64,000 bases of DNA from Sabellastarte sp. h YS-2021 (GCA_964017235.1 OZ024933.1:94269432-94333431); one strand, 5' to 3'. Shown: positions 10,199 through 22,679, counted from the stretch's first letter. The notes: generated by a model from the letters alone, not told the origin. Numbers and translations are program-made.

Positions 10199-10760
10199 CA
10201 GGGGCCGATTTCACAAACGGACTTAAGCCTGGTTTTGGGCTTAAGTTTAAGACTTTGGTCTTAAATTCTGTCAAAAATGTGCTAAGTCAGCGGGCTTAGA
10301 CTTAGTGGATTTCACAAAGGGGCTAAGTCCATGGATTTGCTAAGTCAGTGGACTTAGACTTAAGTCTGGGAGGTAGTGGGCTTAAATTTTGTAAAGAGGA
10401 CTTAAATATGGCTGCCATAAACTTTTCTCCACTTGAAAATTTGAAAGGGCTGTAAATAAAGTATAATTACACAGAACACCTTACCGAAGTAGTCTTTGGG
10501 AAGTTTATGTGTGGCAACAAGGTTTTTCATTTCAAAACAGGACTTATCCTTAGATAAAATGTATTAAATGAAGGATATAAAAGGTCACATGACACAGAAA
10601 ACCACTGTGGTTATATGATAAGCTTGGACTTATAGCTAAGTCACCTTTGTGAAATCCATTTTAAGTCCCAGACCTAGTTAAGACCAAAGTCTTAGATTTA
10701 AGTCCCTGACTTAGCCAAAAAAGGGACTTAGTTTAAGTCCTTTAGTGAAATCGGCCCCTG
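10199..10760. mobile_element. MITE family 1, copy 1 (CAGGGGCCGATTTCAC termini)
   Basis: The left end CAGGGGCCGATTTCAC is matched exactly by the right end GTGAAATCGGCCCCTG. The subterminal DNA is rich in GGACTTA/TAAGTCC words in both orientations. The flanks (TTTTTTAC and AATTTAAC) agree at five of eight bases, a possible decayed hAT-type 8-bp target duplication. The centre (TTAAATATGGCTGCC) recurs near 13.99 and 55.28 kb. Confidence 0.85.
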
Positions 10761-11319
10761 AATTTAACGCAGATAAAAGTATTTCATCAGACATATAAGG
10801 TTCCCCACTAATCAGGTGGATTCCCAATGATTCCTAAATTGTCGGATTTGGTGGAATGGAAAATACAAAAAAAAAACTTGTAGCAAGTCTAAGAGACGTG
10901 CTGTTTCTTTTAAAAGATGTCTATCGAGGATGAAAATTTGATCAAGGCATACAGATCTGCATGTTCGCCATTACAATTGAGGTACCCCCCACCCAAAGTG
11001 TGAAAAGTTCAACACGTTATCACAATTTTCTCATTAACTATTGGAGGGATTTGTCTCTTATCTTGAATATGTGTACTAGGCCATATAGTAGATTCCCTTG
11101 TGTGAGTATCAGGCCTGGATCTTTCTTAATTACTTGTAACAAATTTTTAAAATTTTTGGCGCATTGTAATTCATGAAATCATGCACTAAATCACCTATAA
11201 CTTGAAAAGTATTGCATTTAGAATGTTTTGTTAAATACGTTATTCAGCTACTTTTTTCCGTAGCTAGTTCAAGTTTAAAACAAACAATTGAAATTTTCAG
11301 AAACTGACAATATAAAGGT

Positions 11320-11655
11320 CCGTTCTGGCACAAGTGAGATTAGACATTCTCCCATTCAGTATTGAAGTTGGCCGTTTTTATAGAATCCCATGGGAAAATA
11401 GGCTGTGCACTTTGTGCAATACAAGTAAGATCAAAGATGAACCTCATTTTATTTGCAATTGTAAATTTTATAAGTTTGAGTGTCAGACTTTCTTACAGAA
11501 TTTTGAAAAAAAAACTAGAGAAATGCTTTTGCTAACAAAAGCGAAGCGTCCCTTAAAGTTTAAAATGCTTTGTGGTTTTAATAAGCATGTTGTAAAGCTA
11601 AGAATGCACAAAGCTGCAGCGTATGCTTTCCCAATACCTCTTAATACATTCTGAA
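11320..11655 (+). pseudogene. LINE reverse transcriptase C-terminal end (zf-RVT-like)
   Basis: The reading frame RLDILPFSIEVGRFYRIPWE then NRLCTLCN and PHFICNCKFY has the cysteine/histidine pattern (CxxC, H, C) of the zinc-binding tail of many non-LTR retrotransposon ORF2 proteins. Only this 3' part remains, directly followed by a tandem array. No upstream RT is present. Confidence 0.7.
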
Positions 11656-12150
11656 GCTATAAAAGCAACAATAAAGGATATATAAGGCAAAAACTCCAAA
11701 GCAGCTATTTATGACCCCAGTTTGGCCCATAAGGGGGGAGTCGGGGGGTAAATCTAACCGGCTATTTAGACTCTCCACCTATGCTTTCCCAATACCTCTT
11801 AATACATTCTGAAGCTATGAAAGCAACAATAAAGGAGATATAAGGCAAAAACTCCAAAGCAGCTATTTATGACCCCAGTTTGGCCCATAAGGGGGGGGGG
11901 GGTCGGGGGGTAAAACTGACCGGATATTTAGACTCTCCACATATGCTTTCCCAATACCTCTTAATATATTCTGAAGCTATAAAAGCAACAGTAAAGGAGA
12001 TATAAGGCAAAAACTCAAAATCAGCTATTTTATGACCCCAGTTTGACACATAAGGGGGAGCCGTGGGGTAAAACTGACCGGCTATTTAGACTCTCCACAT
12101 GTGGTTTCCTATTACCTCCCAGTACATTTTATAGCTCTAAATGCAATACT
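11620..12150. repeat. tandem array, about 160-bp unit, about 3-4 copies
   Basis: CCAATACCTC recurs at 11631, 11789 and 11951, with a diverged form near 12107, giving spacings of 158-162 bp. Each unit contains TTATGACCCCAGTTTGGCCC and a G run. The first unit overlaps the end of the LINE fragment. A hairpin (AGCGCCCTTTCAGGGACGCT) at about 12557-12576 could be the end of an element containing the array. Confidence 0.8.
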
Positions 12151-12556
12151 TAAGAAGATAATAGGGGGGTTGGCCTAAATTTAAGGCTTTCAGATTGGAA
12201 GGTGTCAGAAAATCACTCATAAATGAGACATTTTTCAAGGAATTGCTCCCAAAATCTAATCAGCTCGTGTTTTCGATAGTATGAACAGGTGTGTCAAATC
12301 ATAAGGCTGTGTAGCAAGTAGTTTTTCCTGAACTGCGATGACGGGGGGTGTACTTCAAACAATTGTTTTTGATCATGTGACCTTCATAAAGGTCAAAGGT
12401 CAGATTTAAGCAGGCAGAAAAATTTTCTCACGCCTGGTATATAACTGCCAAATATGGTTTGAAACCTTGTAATAATAAGGGAGATATTCAAGGGAGACCA
12501 TAATGCGGCGGCGAAGGTGGCGACGGCGGTATGGAAACTGAGGTGAAAACAAATAA

Positions 12557-12576
12557 GCGCCCTTTCAGGGACGCTT
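12557..12576. repeat. hairpin AGCGCCCTTTCAGGGACGCT
   Basis: The two arms pair with one mismatch around a short loop. A hairpin like this close to an element end is a feature of Helitron/Helentron-like elements. It follows the 160-bp array and a proposed GGCGGCGAAGG-rich segment. Confidence 0.4.
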
Positions 12577-12827
12577 AATTATAACATGGTCACTTCAGGT
12601 ATGTCATCAGAAGAAATATTTATTTCTATGATGCAGCAGTGTTGCAAAATTGTGGCAGTTTTTATTAAAACTATTTGGAACAAGATAAAAATGCTGTTAG
12701 AGTAAGAGTAAAATATTTAACTAAAGCTGTATAATCAAATGAGTTCAAGTGACATATATGCCTATAAAGAGGCTGGGTATAAAACTGTGATGTGTATTTC
12801 AAATGAAGCTAACATTGTTTTGTATTA

Positions 12828-13088
12828 TACATGCCACTGTATTTATTTGGGGTTTTACGTCGTTTTCAACACTGTACAGGTCATATCACGACGGGTAGTT
12901 GGAAGGGCAGAGAAAACCAGTACATACAGTTGGTCAAGGTTCTGTACTGTAAACTGGCGACCAACAGCAAGCAACTACCAGCTTTCCCAATTGAGGTAGG
13001 GCCGTGAACCAAACCCCGGGCTCAGAGGTGGGAGCAAAAGTGTTATCACTCTGCCACCGTGGCCCCCCGATATACATGCCACTGTAAT
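12828..13088 (-). mobile_element. tRNA-derived SINE, copy 1
   Basis: On the minus strand it begins with GGGGGGCCACGGTGGCAGAG, a Pol III A box. A decayed B box follows, then the family body (GGTCATATCACGACGGGTAG in + orientation), and it ends in an AAATAAAT-type tail. The flanking direct repeat TATACATGCCACTGTA on both sides is the target duplication. The same family occurs at 39.1, 39.3, 53.0, 55.8, 58.4 and 59.9 kb. Confidence 0.85.
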
Positions 13089-13185
13089 AAATAAATAACA
13101 AATAAGCCACAACATGGCGAGTAACTTCTGAGCCTATCCCAATAGCTAAGTCAGTAATGGCTATTTTCTGACTATTCAGTACCGT

Positions 13186-13460
13186 TCCATAATGAGTAAA
13201 ATCACTTGCAACTTGAAAACTATTACATTTAAAGAATTTGTATAAATATGTTATTCATCTACTTTTGGGTCAGCTTTTACGTAGTATAATTGCAGAGCCG
13301 TAGCTCTTGGCATATGTGAGCAATAGCTACTTTCAGTTTCTCACTCTTGAGTAAATCACTTGTAACTTGAAAACCATTGCATTTAGAGTGCCGTCTTCAT
13401 TAAATGTTATTTACCTACTTTTAGGTCAGCTATAATATAGTTAAATTGCAGACCTGTACC
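13186..13460. repeat. dispersed copies of the 155-bp satellite family
   Basis: About two units containing AACTTGAAAACTATTACATT and CTACTTTTGGGTCAGC match the 155-bp array at 18.8-19.9 kb. A shorter piece occurs at about 11195-11260. Confidence 0.7.
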
Positions 13461-13603
13461 AACTTAAGCCACAGACTTGAATGGGGTGGAGGGCAGGAAA
13501 AATCAATACTTTGCACTGAGTTCACTGGTGTGTAGAATCTGCATGGTCTTTTTTAATCAAATGTCTACACCTTGTACTTGAGGAGGGGAATAAAATACCA
13601 GGG

Positions 13604-14085
13604 CCTGTATTCACTAAAGGTCTTAGACTTAGCCAGGTCGTAGGCTTAAATCCAGTCTTAAAGTTAAAACTTTTGTCTCAGCTAAGTTTTGTCTTAAAAC
13701 CGCATTCACAAATGGTGACTTAGCTAAGTCAGTCCAAGATTATCAAATAACCACAGCGGTTTTCTGTGGCATGTGACCTTTCTTTTCCATTCAAACTGCT
13801 ATTGGTGACATATATCCTTCATTTAATGCATTTTATCTAAGGAAAAGTGCTGTTTTGAAATGGAAAACCTTGTTAGTTGTTACCACATATAAACTTCCCA
13901 AAGACTGCTTTAGTGAGGTGTTCTGTATAATTATGCTTTACTTACAGCCATTTCAAATTTTGAAGTGGAGAAAAGTTTATGGCGGCCATATTTAAGTCCT
14001 CTTTACAAAATTTAAGCCCACTACCAACCAGTCTTAAAGTTGAGCCCTTGGCTAAGCCTAAGACCGGTCTTAAATTGGCTGGCCA
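13604..14085. mobile_element. MITE family 1, copy 2
   Basis: CAGGGCCTGTATTCACTAAA begins the element. The interior (TTTAAGTCCTCTTTACAAAA, GGCGGCCATATTTAAG) matches the copies at 10.2 and 55.1 kb in inverse orientation. The right terminus appears truncated or diverged (GGTCTTAAATTGGC). Confidence 0.7.
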
Positions 14086-14869
14086 ATATTGATTTTGTGT
14101 GGTTTGTTGGCAGGAATGCTGTTTGCTGTGTGAATGGCTAATTTAAATGTTTGCATTCACTGAAAGAGGTGTGGGATTGAAATTGATTCACTTCAAATAT
14201 GTTAGCCTTGTGTAAGGCTCAAATTTGCACCATATGTTTTCATACTTGTGCACAGACATTTGGTATTCATAAAGCACTCATACATGTTATGAGACACAAG
14301 CTAAGCAGACAGAGAGTCTATCTATGCCATACTGGCATACTCGTGTGTAAAATTCAGTGCATGTTAATGTAGGAGTACATTATGCGAAATGACAATTTTT
14401 TTCTGTATATTTCTCTTTAATTACAAGTGGAATTTAGCCTTAAGCGAGGCTACAAATATGTTACAAGCACTCGGGCTTTCTTCCATGAAAACATAAGAGC
14501 CTGTCCTTAAAGTCAGCTTTGGGGCAGGCGGCCAGGGGTCAGTTTCAAATGGTGTTTGAGGCTACAATACTTTGCTTTGGATATTTTCGGAAGTATTACT
14601 TTTAGAAGTAATACTGTTTTGAGTGGATAAATAACTGGTGTTCTGAAATAGTATGTGTTTTGTTTGAGTATTTCTCAGTATTTCAACAAACGGCTTTCCC
14701 ACTCATCTAGTGGATTCTTTATAACATGTATGCCAGATGTAGTGGAATGAAACGTACAAAGACGTAGTATAAGTCTAATTTAAACCATTTAAACCTAATC
14801 TCTTTTCTCTCTAATTTGAAGGTTGTTTTTTATTGCTGAATATTAACCCAAACAATACATCATAGAGCC

Positions 14870-15001
14870 ATGAGTCAACCCAAGAGAAAATGGTCAGAAA
14901 TTCCCGTGCTTCTGATATTTGTGGGATTTGTAATTGGGATTCTGTTCTGCATTGCTGCGGTCAAGTTTAAGCCAGCCACATTTTCATTGATAGAAATTAA
15001 G
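14870..15001 (+). CDS. exon 1 of a membrane-anchored coiled-coil protein
   Basis: The exon encodes 44 residues starting at an ATG: a short basic N-terminus (MSQPKRKW) and then one strong hydrophobic helix (about residues 11-33, IPVLLIFVGFVIGILFCIAA). It ends at a consensus donor, AAG|GTAAGT, in phase 0. The next supported exon, at 26745, starts at a good acceptor and is also in phase 0. The positive charges before the helix suggest a signal anchor with the remainder of the protein lumenal or extracellular. The layout (short cytoplasmic tail, one membrane helix, long coiled coil) resembles Golgi type II proteins such as the GOLM family, but this is analogy and not recognised homology. Undetected exons may lie in the intron. 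Confidence 0.65.
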
Positions 15002-15124
15002 GTAAGTGTTTTGTTCTTGTTAGTTGGAGAGAGTATTAACTGTCGTAACTTAATACATTAAGTGTGGCAAGTTGGCAACTGCTTTTTTGGAAAGTTGCAT
15101 AAGTAACTCACTTATTAAATTGAT

Positions 15125-15905
15125 GTTTCCGATTTCCGTCTGTCCATCAACATTTTGGTTTCCAGAACTTGAATGATCGATTTGAAACTTAACAGGGTGG
15201 TCGGACACCGTCTAGGCAAGGTTGCATTCGAAATTGGTGCCATTTGGAAAACCAAGATGTCCGCCATTTTGAAATTCTGTTTCCGGATTCTAACTCAAAG
15301 ATGCTTGTGCCAATCAATTTGAAACTTAACAGGGTGGTAGGGTATCACATTGTTTTCTAAATTGGTGCAACTTCAAAAAAGACAAGATGGCAGCCATATT
15401 TAAATTCCATTTCTGCCATCTTGAAATTCCTTGTCCGCACTCTTACTCGAAGAAGCTTCCACCAGTTGAAAACTTAACAGGGTGGTAGGGCATCAGCTAG
15501 GCTAGGTTTCTTTCAAAATTGGTGCCATTTGGAAAAACAAGATGGCGCCATGGCTGCCATCTTGAAATTCCATTTCTGGACACCAACTCAAAGATGCTTC
15601 TGTCGATTGATAATGAAACTGAACAGGGTGGTAGGGCACCATCTAGGCTAGGTTGCTTTCGAAATTTGTGGTCACCATGGCTGCCATCTTGAAATTCCTT
15701 TTCTGGACTCTTTCTCGAAAATGCTTCAGCCGATCGATTTGGAACTTTACAGGGTAACAGGAAATCACCTAGGCTAGGTTGCTTTCGAAGGTGGTGCCAT
15801 TTGGAGAAACAATATAACCATAATCACCATCTTGAAATTCTGTTTGCAGACTGTAACTTAAAGATGCTTCTGCTAATCAAATTCAAACTTCACAAAGTCA
15901 GACCC
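15125..15905. repeat. tandem array, about 140-bp unit, about 5-6 copies
   Basis: AACAGGGTGGT(A/C)GG recurs at roughly 140-bp steps (15191, 15330, 15476, 15624, with a variant at 15748). Each unit has CTAGGCTAGGTTGCTTTCGA, GGTGCCATTTGGA and CATCTTGAAATTC. The units are about 80-90 per cent alike by eye. Confidence 0.8.
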
Positions 15906-16419
15906 CAGCAATAATTTGATATGTCCAGGCCCAGCATCACACATCATGTTGCATACATCTGGCATCCATCCATCCTTTAGACATGGCAAGTACTGGTATG
16001 TGTTCCCATCACTGATACTGATAGTGCAACCCACCTTATGGGGTCTACAACCTGGGTTTCTTGTTTATATACATAAAATGTTTCTTTGGATTTCTTGTTT
16101 TGATATCTGATGATTATACTGTCTTTTTTTTAGTTAGACTGAATATCAATTGTCAACACGTTTACCACTGTTCTTTTTTTCATTATTTGTTTTACTACCA
16201 GAAGACTTTATATGAGATTACAGTAATACAATCTTTAACAAGAGGGTCAGAAATGCCCCAAAAGGTGGGTTGCACAGGCAGCAATATTATTAGCGACTTC
16301 TGTAATTGAATTTAGAAACAAGGAGAGAAATGTTAGGTCACTCCGTTAAGGTAAATGTGTTAGATGTGCTAAGAAATGTAAAACTTGTAGTCTAGGTTAC
16401 ATAATTGTATCTATGCTAT

Positions 16420-17320
16420 AAACGGACAAACAGACAGAATTACACCAATTTTGAAAGCAATTTAACCATGATGGTGATCTATCTCCCTGTTAAGTTTGAA
16501 TTTGATTAGACAAAGCATTTTCGAGTTAGAGTCCAAAAACAGAAATGTTGATGGACAAACGAACTGACAGAATTACACCAATTTCGAAAGCAACTTAGCT
16601 ATGATGGTGATCTATCTCCCTGTCAAGTTTGAATTCGATTGGACAAAGCGTTTTTTAGTTAGAGTTCGGAAACGGAAATATTGACGGAAAAACGGACTAA
16701 TGAACCAACAGAATTACACTTATTTCGCAAGGAACCTAGCTACAATGGTGATCTATCTCCCTGTCAAGTTTGAATTTGATTGGACAAAGCATTTTCGAGT
16801 TAGAGTACAGAAACGGAATGTTGACGGACAGACAAACGGACAAAAAACAGACAAACAAACAGACGGAACTACACCAATTTCGACAGGAACCTAGCTATGA
16901 TGGTGATCTATCTCCCTGTCAAGTTTGAATTTGATTGGACAAAGTGTTTTTGAGTTAGAGTCCGGAAACGAAAATGTTGACAGACAGACAAACGGACAAA
17001 CGAACAGACGGAATTACACCAATTTCGAAAGGAACCTAGCTATGATGGTGATCAATCTCCCTGTCAAGTTTGAATTCGATCGGACAAAGTGTTTTCAAGT
17101 TAGAGTCCGGAAACGGAAATGTTGACAGACAGACAAACGGACAAAAAACGGACAAACGAACGAACAGACAGAATTACACCAATTTCGAAAGGAACCTAGC
17201 TATGATGGTGATCTATCTCCCTGTCAAGTTGGAATTCGATTGGACAAAGCGTTTTCGAGATAGAGTCCGGAAACAAAAATGTGGATGAACAGACGGATGT
17301 CGGACACATCAATCTAATAA
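16420..17320. repeat. tandem array, about 145-bp unit, six copies, with GACA/GACG microsatellite
   Basis: TGGTGATCTATCTCCCTGT recurs six times between 16472 and 17210. Each unit ends in a short run of GACAGACAAACGGAC-type repeats. The array gives several open frames without stops, which are not genes. Confidence 0.85.
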
Positions 17321-17597
17321 GCGGGTTAGTTACACGCAACCCACCTAAAAATAATTAAGTAATACCCACTTAATGTTTTAAGAAAATTATTTCAAAATTT
17401 CACAGTAATCTTCAAAACAGACAGAAACAAGATGCACTCAGAGAGAGCAAAATGCTCAACTTGATGTGACCAGTCTCACACATGTTATAAAATATGATCC
17501 AGATCTTTCCCAAAAATTGGTAACTTAATTCTTCCTTTGGCCAGGTACTACCCACAAAATTCTTTTATAAAGATTTGTATATTAGTTCTGGAGTAAT

Positions 17598-17672
17598 CTA
17601 AACACACATCCCCCCCCTCAAAAAAAAAAGAAAAAAAAAGACAGACAGACAGACAAATAGACAAACACTCAG
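17598..17672. repeat. A-rich and GACA microsatellite
   Basis: A C run, an A-rich tract and (GACA)n occur together. This is simple-sequence DNA. Confidence 0.85.
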
Positions 17673-17707
17673 CACACAAAAACATAAACTCCTGGTGGAG
17701 GTAAAAA

Positions 17708-17902
17708 TACCGTATTTTTTCAAAATATTTCCTGGGCGTTAATTATTTTTAAATAGTTTCAGACCAGGCGTTAAATTGAACCAGGCGTTCTTTTGAAATA
17801 CAAAAACAGTGTTATAAATTGTAAACAGTGTGCTTGGTACCAGGCGTTAATTTGAACCAAGCGTTTATTTGAAAATGGGCGTTATTTTGGAAATTTACGG
17901 TA
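17708..17902. mobile_element. 195-bp MITE with TACCGTA termini
   Basis: It starts TACCGTATTTTTTCAAAATA and ends with the complement-like ATTTTGGAAATTTACGGTA. Inside, several CCAGGCGTTAA(A/T)TTGAACC words repeat. There is no coding potential. Confidence 0.75.
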
Positions 17903-18159
17903 TTGGTTAAAAGTTACTTCTTGGTGAAAGTCACTCGGTAAATTTTTTGTGATAGACTGTCAAGGAATTGAAAGGGGAAAAAAAGAAAATGAAAACATAA
18001 ATAAAAAATGATGAATACACATCACACAACCTCCCTCTTTATTATCTTTATGTCAATTTATGTCTAAAGACAGCAAGTATCACAAGCTAGGTTTGTGACC
18101 TCAGATTGATAATTGCATTGTATCATCATTAAGTAATGACATCATCAGAAAGCAAAATA

Positions 18160-18556
18160 TTGAATTTTTAACGCTCGACGATAGGAGAGGGTTATTGTGA
18201 TCAGTTTGTTTCTGTCTGTCTGTCTGTCTGTGTACCGTTTCGCCCTTATAATTCAAAAACTATAACACCAATCGAGCTCAAATTTGGTGGGCAGGTATTT
18301 TATGGGGTACAGACAGATTCTTCCAAATTTGGTATAATTTGTGTGAAAATTAAAGCCAGGAGAGAGTTTTTCTTATTTTTAATTGGGCTTTTACAGTGAA
18401 ATCTGCTTCTCTGTCTGTGCACTGTTTTGCCCTTGTAACTCAAAAACTATAACATCAATCAATCTCAAATTTGGTGGGAAGGTATTTCATGGGGTACAGA
18501 CAGATTCTTCCAAATTTGGTCTAATTTGTTTGAAAATTAAAGCCAGGGGAGAGGTT
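18160..18556. repeat. two-unit tandem repeat with CTGT microsatellite
   Basis: Two units of roughly 185 bp each contain AACTCAAAAACTATAACA(C/T)CAATC, AATTTGGTGGG and GGGGTACAGACAGATTCTTC. The first begins with (CTGT)n. No gene is seen. Confidence 0.8.
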
Positions 18557-19912
18557 TTCTTATTGTATCCCTGACGCGAAGCGGGGATACTATGGATTCA
18601 TCATCGTTGTCGTCCGCGTCCGCAGAGATTTCTTGTTAGCGACCTACAGTCCACATTTCTTTCCGGATTTCTTTCATATTTGGCAGGTGGCTTGATATGG
18701 TAGAGGACTCGCCACCCTATCTTTTTGGTAGGCTTTATGTCTAAATTAGGCCTGTGGTAGACAAAAATGTCTAAAATGCATTAAAAGTCATGAAATCATG
18801 CACTAAATCACTTATAACTTGAAAGTGTTGCATTTAGAGCATTTTGTTAAAATATGTTATTCAGCTACTTTTTTCATAGCTTCAACATGGTGAGTAACTT
18901 GGGTGTCTGTCTCAATGGCTAAGTGAGTAATAGCTACTTTTGGGCTTTTCAGTAACTTCCATCATGAGTAAAATCACTTGTAACTTGAAAACTATTGCAT
19001 TTACACAATTTTGTATAAATATGTTATTCAGCTACTTTTGGGTCAGCTATAACATAGTAAAATTTCAGACCTGTAGCTCATGGCATAGCTGAGTAATAGC
19101 TACTTTTAGGTTATCACTGTTGAGTAAATTACTTATAACTTCAAAAGTATTACATTTAGAGTATTTTGTTTCAATATGTGATTCACCTAATTCGGAGTCA
19201 GCTATAACATAGTGAAGTTCCAGACCTGTGGCTCATTGCATAGCTGAGTAATAGCTACTTTGAAGTTCACACTGTTGAGTAAATCAGTTGTAATTGGAAA
19301 ACTATTGCATTTACAGAAATTTGTGTAAATATGTTATTCAGCTACTTTTGGGTCAGCTATAACATAGTGAAATTACAGACCTGTAGCTCATGGCACAACT
19401 CAGCAATAGCTATTTTCAGGTACTGACTGTTGAGTAAATGACTTGTAACTTGAAAAATATTGCATTTGGAGTATTTTGTTAAAATATGTTGTTCACCTAC
19501 TTTTGGGTTAGCTATAACATCGTGAAATTACAGACTTATAGCTCATGGCATAGCTGAGCAATAGCTATTTTCAGGTTCTCACTATTGAGTAAATCAGTTG
19601 TAACTTGAAAACTATTGCATTTACAGTATTTTGCTTAAATATGTTGTTCACCTAATTTTGGGTCAGCTATAACATAGAAAAAATTCAGACATGTAGCTCA
19701 TTGCATAGCTGAGTAATAGCTACTTTGAGGTTATCACTGTTGAGTAAATCAGTTATAACGTGAAAACTATTACATTTACAGTATTTTGTTTAAATATGTT
19801 ATTCACATAATTTTTGGGTCAGCTATAACAGAGTGAAATTGCAGACCTCTATATCATGGCATAGCTTACCAATATCTACTTTCAGGTTCTCACTGTTGAG
19901 TAAATCATTGTA
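18557..19912. repeat. 155-bp tandem array with a 5' head sequence
   Basis: The head contains GCGAAGCGGGGATACTATGG and ends at TTGGTAGGCTTTATGTCTAA. A run of units follows in which TGAGTAAAT starts at 19121, 19276, 19431, 19586, 19741 and 19897, an almost exact 155-bp period, with older diverged units from about 18800. Each unit contains CTACTTTTGGGTCAGCTATA and CAGACCTGTAGCTCATGGCA. Confidence 0.9.
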
Positions 19913-22665
19913 TCCACTGGATAGCCGCAGTGTGTAGAGAGATTTCACCGTTACCGCTCTAACGAAAAAAAATATTATAGCTAGCCTTCTCAAGTTTGCA
20001 AGGTATATTAGAGGGTGCACCACAGTATTCTATTGGTAGGCTTTATGTCTAAATTAGGTCTGTGGCTAAATTACTTGCCTACTAAAAATGAGTAATTCTG
20101 CATTTTCTCTAAAAGTATTGCAGATAGCAAATTTTTCTTAAATAACTCATTCACCTACTTTTGGGAGAGCTTTCACATGCTGAAGTTCCAGACCTGTAGG
20201 TAATTACTCACCTACTCAAAATGAGTAAATGCGAATTATCTCTAAAAGTATTGCAGATAGCCAATTTCTTTCAAATAACTCATTCACCTACTTTTGTGAG
20301 AGCTTTCACTTGGTGAAGTTTCAGACCCGTAGGTAATTACTCACCTACTGAAAATGAGTAAATGCAAATTATCTCTAAAAGTATTGCAGATAGCCAATTT
20401 TTGTCAAATAACTCCTTCACCTACTTTTGGGAGAGCTTTCACTTGGTGAAGTTTCAGACCCGTAGGTAATTACTCACCTACTGAAAATGAGTAAATGCAA
20501 ATTATCTCTAAAAGTATTGCAGATAGCCAATTTTTGTCAAATAACTCCTTCACCTACTTTTGGGAGACCTTTCACTTGGTGAAGTTTCAGACCTGTAGCT
20601 AATTATTCACCTACTCAAAATGAGTAAATGCTAATTATCTCTAAAAGTATTGCAGATATCCAATTCTTATCAAATAACTCATTCATCTACTTTTGGGAGA
20701 GCTTTCACATGGTGAAGTTTCAGACCTGTAGGTAATTACTCACCTACTCAAAATAAGTAAATGCAAATTATCTCTAAAAGTATTGCAGATAGCCAATTTT
20801 TGTCAAATAACTCCTTCACCTACTTTTGGGAGAGCTTTCACTTGGTGAAGTTTCAGACCCGTAGGTAATTACTCACCTACTGAAAATGAGTAAATGCAAA
20901 TTATCTCTAAAAGTATTGCAGATAGCCAATTTTTGTCAAATAACTCCTTCACCTACTTTTGGGAGAGCTTTCACTTTGTGAAGTTTCAGACCCGTAGGTA
21001 ATTACTCACCTACTGAAAATGAGTAAATGCAAATTATCTCTTAAAGTATTGCAGATAGCCAATTTTTGTCAAATAACTCCTTGACCTACTTTTGGGAGAC
21101 CTTTCACTTGGTGAAGTTTCAGACCTGTAGCTAATTATTCACCTACTCAAAATGAGTAAATGCTAATTATCTCTAAAAGTATTGCAGATATCCAATTCTT
21201 ATCAAATAACTCATTCATCTTCTTTTGGGAGAGCTTTCACATGGTGAAGTTTCACACCTGTAGGTAATTACTCACCTACTCAAAATAAGTAAATGCAAAT
21301 TATCTCTAAAAGTATTGCAGATAGCCAATTTTTGTCAAATAACTCCTTCACCTACTTTTGGGAGAGCTTTCACTTGGTGAAGTTTCAGACCCGTAGGTAA
21401 TTACTCACCTACTGAAAATGAGTAAATGCAAATTATCTCTAAAAGTATTGCAGATAGCCAATTTTTGTCAAATAACTCCTTCACCTACTTTTGGGAGACC
21501 TTTCACTTGGTGAAGTTTCAGACCTGTAGCTAATTATTCACCTACTCAAAATGAGTAAATGCTAATTATCTCTAAAAGTATTGCAGATATCCAATTCTTA
21601 TCAAATAACTCATTCATCTACTTTTGGGAGAGCTTTCACATGGTGAAGTTTCAGACCTGTAGGTAATTACTCACCTACTCAAAATAAGTAAATGCAAATT
21701 ATCTCTAAAAGTATTGCAGATAGCCAATTTTTGTCAAATAACTCCTTCACCTACTTTTGGGAGAGCTTTCACTTGGTGAAGTTTCAGACCCGTAGGTAAT
21801 TACTCACCTACTGAAAATGAGTAAATGCAAATTATCTCTAAAAGTATTGCAGATAGCCAATTTTTGTCAAATAACTCCTTCACCTACTTTTGGGAGAGCT
21901 TTCACTTTGTGAAGTTTCAGACCCGTAGGTAATTACTCACCTACTGAAAATGAGTAAATGCAAATTATCTCTAAAAGTATTGCAGATAGCCAATTTTTGT
22001 CAAATAACTCCTTCACCTACTTTTGGGAGACCTTTCACTTGGTGAAGTTTCAGACCTGTAGCTAATTATTCACCTACTCAAAATGAGTAAATGCTAATTA
22101 TCTCTAAAAGTATTGCAGATATCCAATTCTTATCAAATAACTCATTCATCTTCTTTTTGGAGAGCTTTCACATGGTGAAGTTTCAGACCTGTAGGTAATT
22201 ACTCACCTACTCAAAATAAGTAAATGCAAATTATCTCTAAAAGTATTGCAGATAGCCAATTTTTGTCAAATAACTCCTTCACCTACTTTTGGGAGAGCTT
22301 TCACTTGGTGAAGTTTCAGACCCGTAGGTAATTACTCACCTACTGAAAATGAGTAAATGCAAATTATCTCTAAAAGTATTGCAGATAGCCAATTTTTGTC
22401 AAATAACTCCTTCACCTACTTTTGGGAGACCTTTCACTTGGTGAAGTTTCAGACCTGTAGCTAATTATTCACCTACTCAAAATGAGTAAATGCTAATTAT
22501 CTCTAAAAGTATTGCAGATATCCAATTCTTATCAAATAACTCATTCATCTACTTTTGAGAGAGCTTTCACATGGTGAAGTTCCAGACCCGTAGGTAATTA
22601 CTCACCTACTGAAAATGAGTAAATTTGAATTATCTCTAGAATTATTGCAGATAGCCAGTATTTCT
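19913..22665. repeat. 133-bp tandem array with a 931-bp higher-order repeat
   Basis: A second head (TTGGTAGGCTTTATGTCTAA near 20032) precedes about 19-20 units of 133 bp. Three monomer types can be told apart by words such as GTAGCTAATTATTC (type B), CAAAATAAGTAAATG (type C) and GACCCGTAGG (type A). Type B monomers start at 20595, 21127, 21526, 22058 and 22457, spacings of 532, 399, 532 and 399 bp. This gives a seven-monomer higher-order unit of 931 bp present twice. Confidence 0.95.
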
Positions 22666-22679
22666 CAAATAACTCATTA

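Noticed and set aside
12957..13060. tRNA-like A and B boxes in the SINE copies
   Set aside because: The heads do not fold into complete tRNAs and always carry the same non-tRNA body and A/T tail, so they are SINEs.
16700..17288. Three + strand ORFs with similar proteins (LPVKFEFDWTKHFRVRV and variants)
   Set aside because: They are translations of the 145-bp tandem array; the similarity is that of the DNA repeat, not of a gene family.
20090..22665. Regular repeats that could suggest a CRISPR array
   Set aside because: The 133-bp units abut without unique spacers, there are no cas genes, and the context is a eukaryotic genome.
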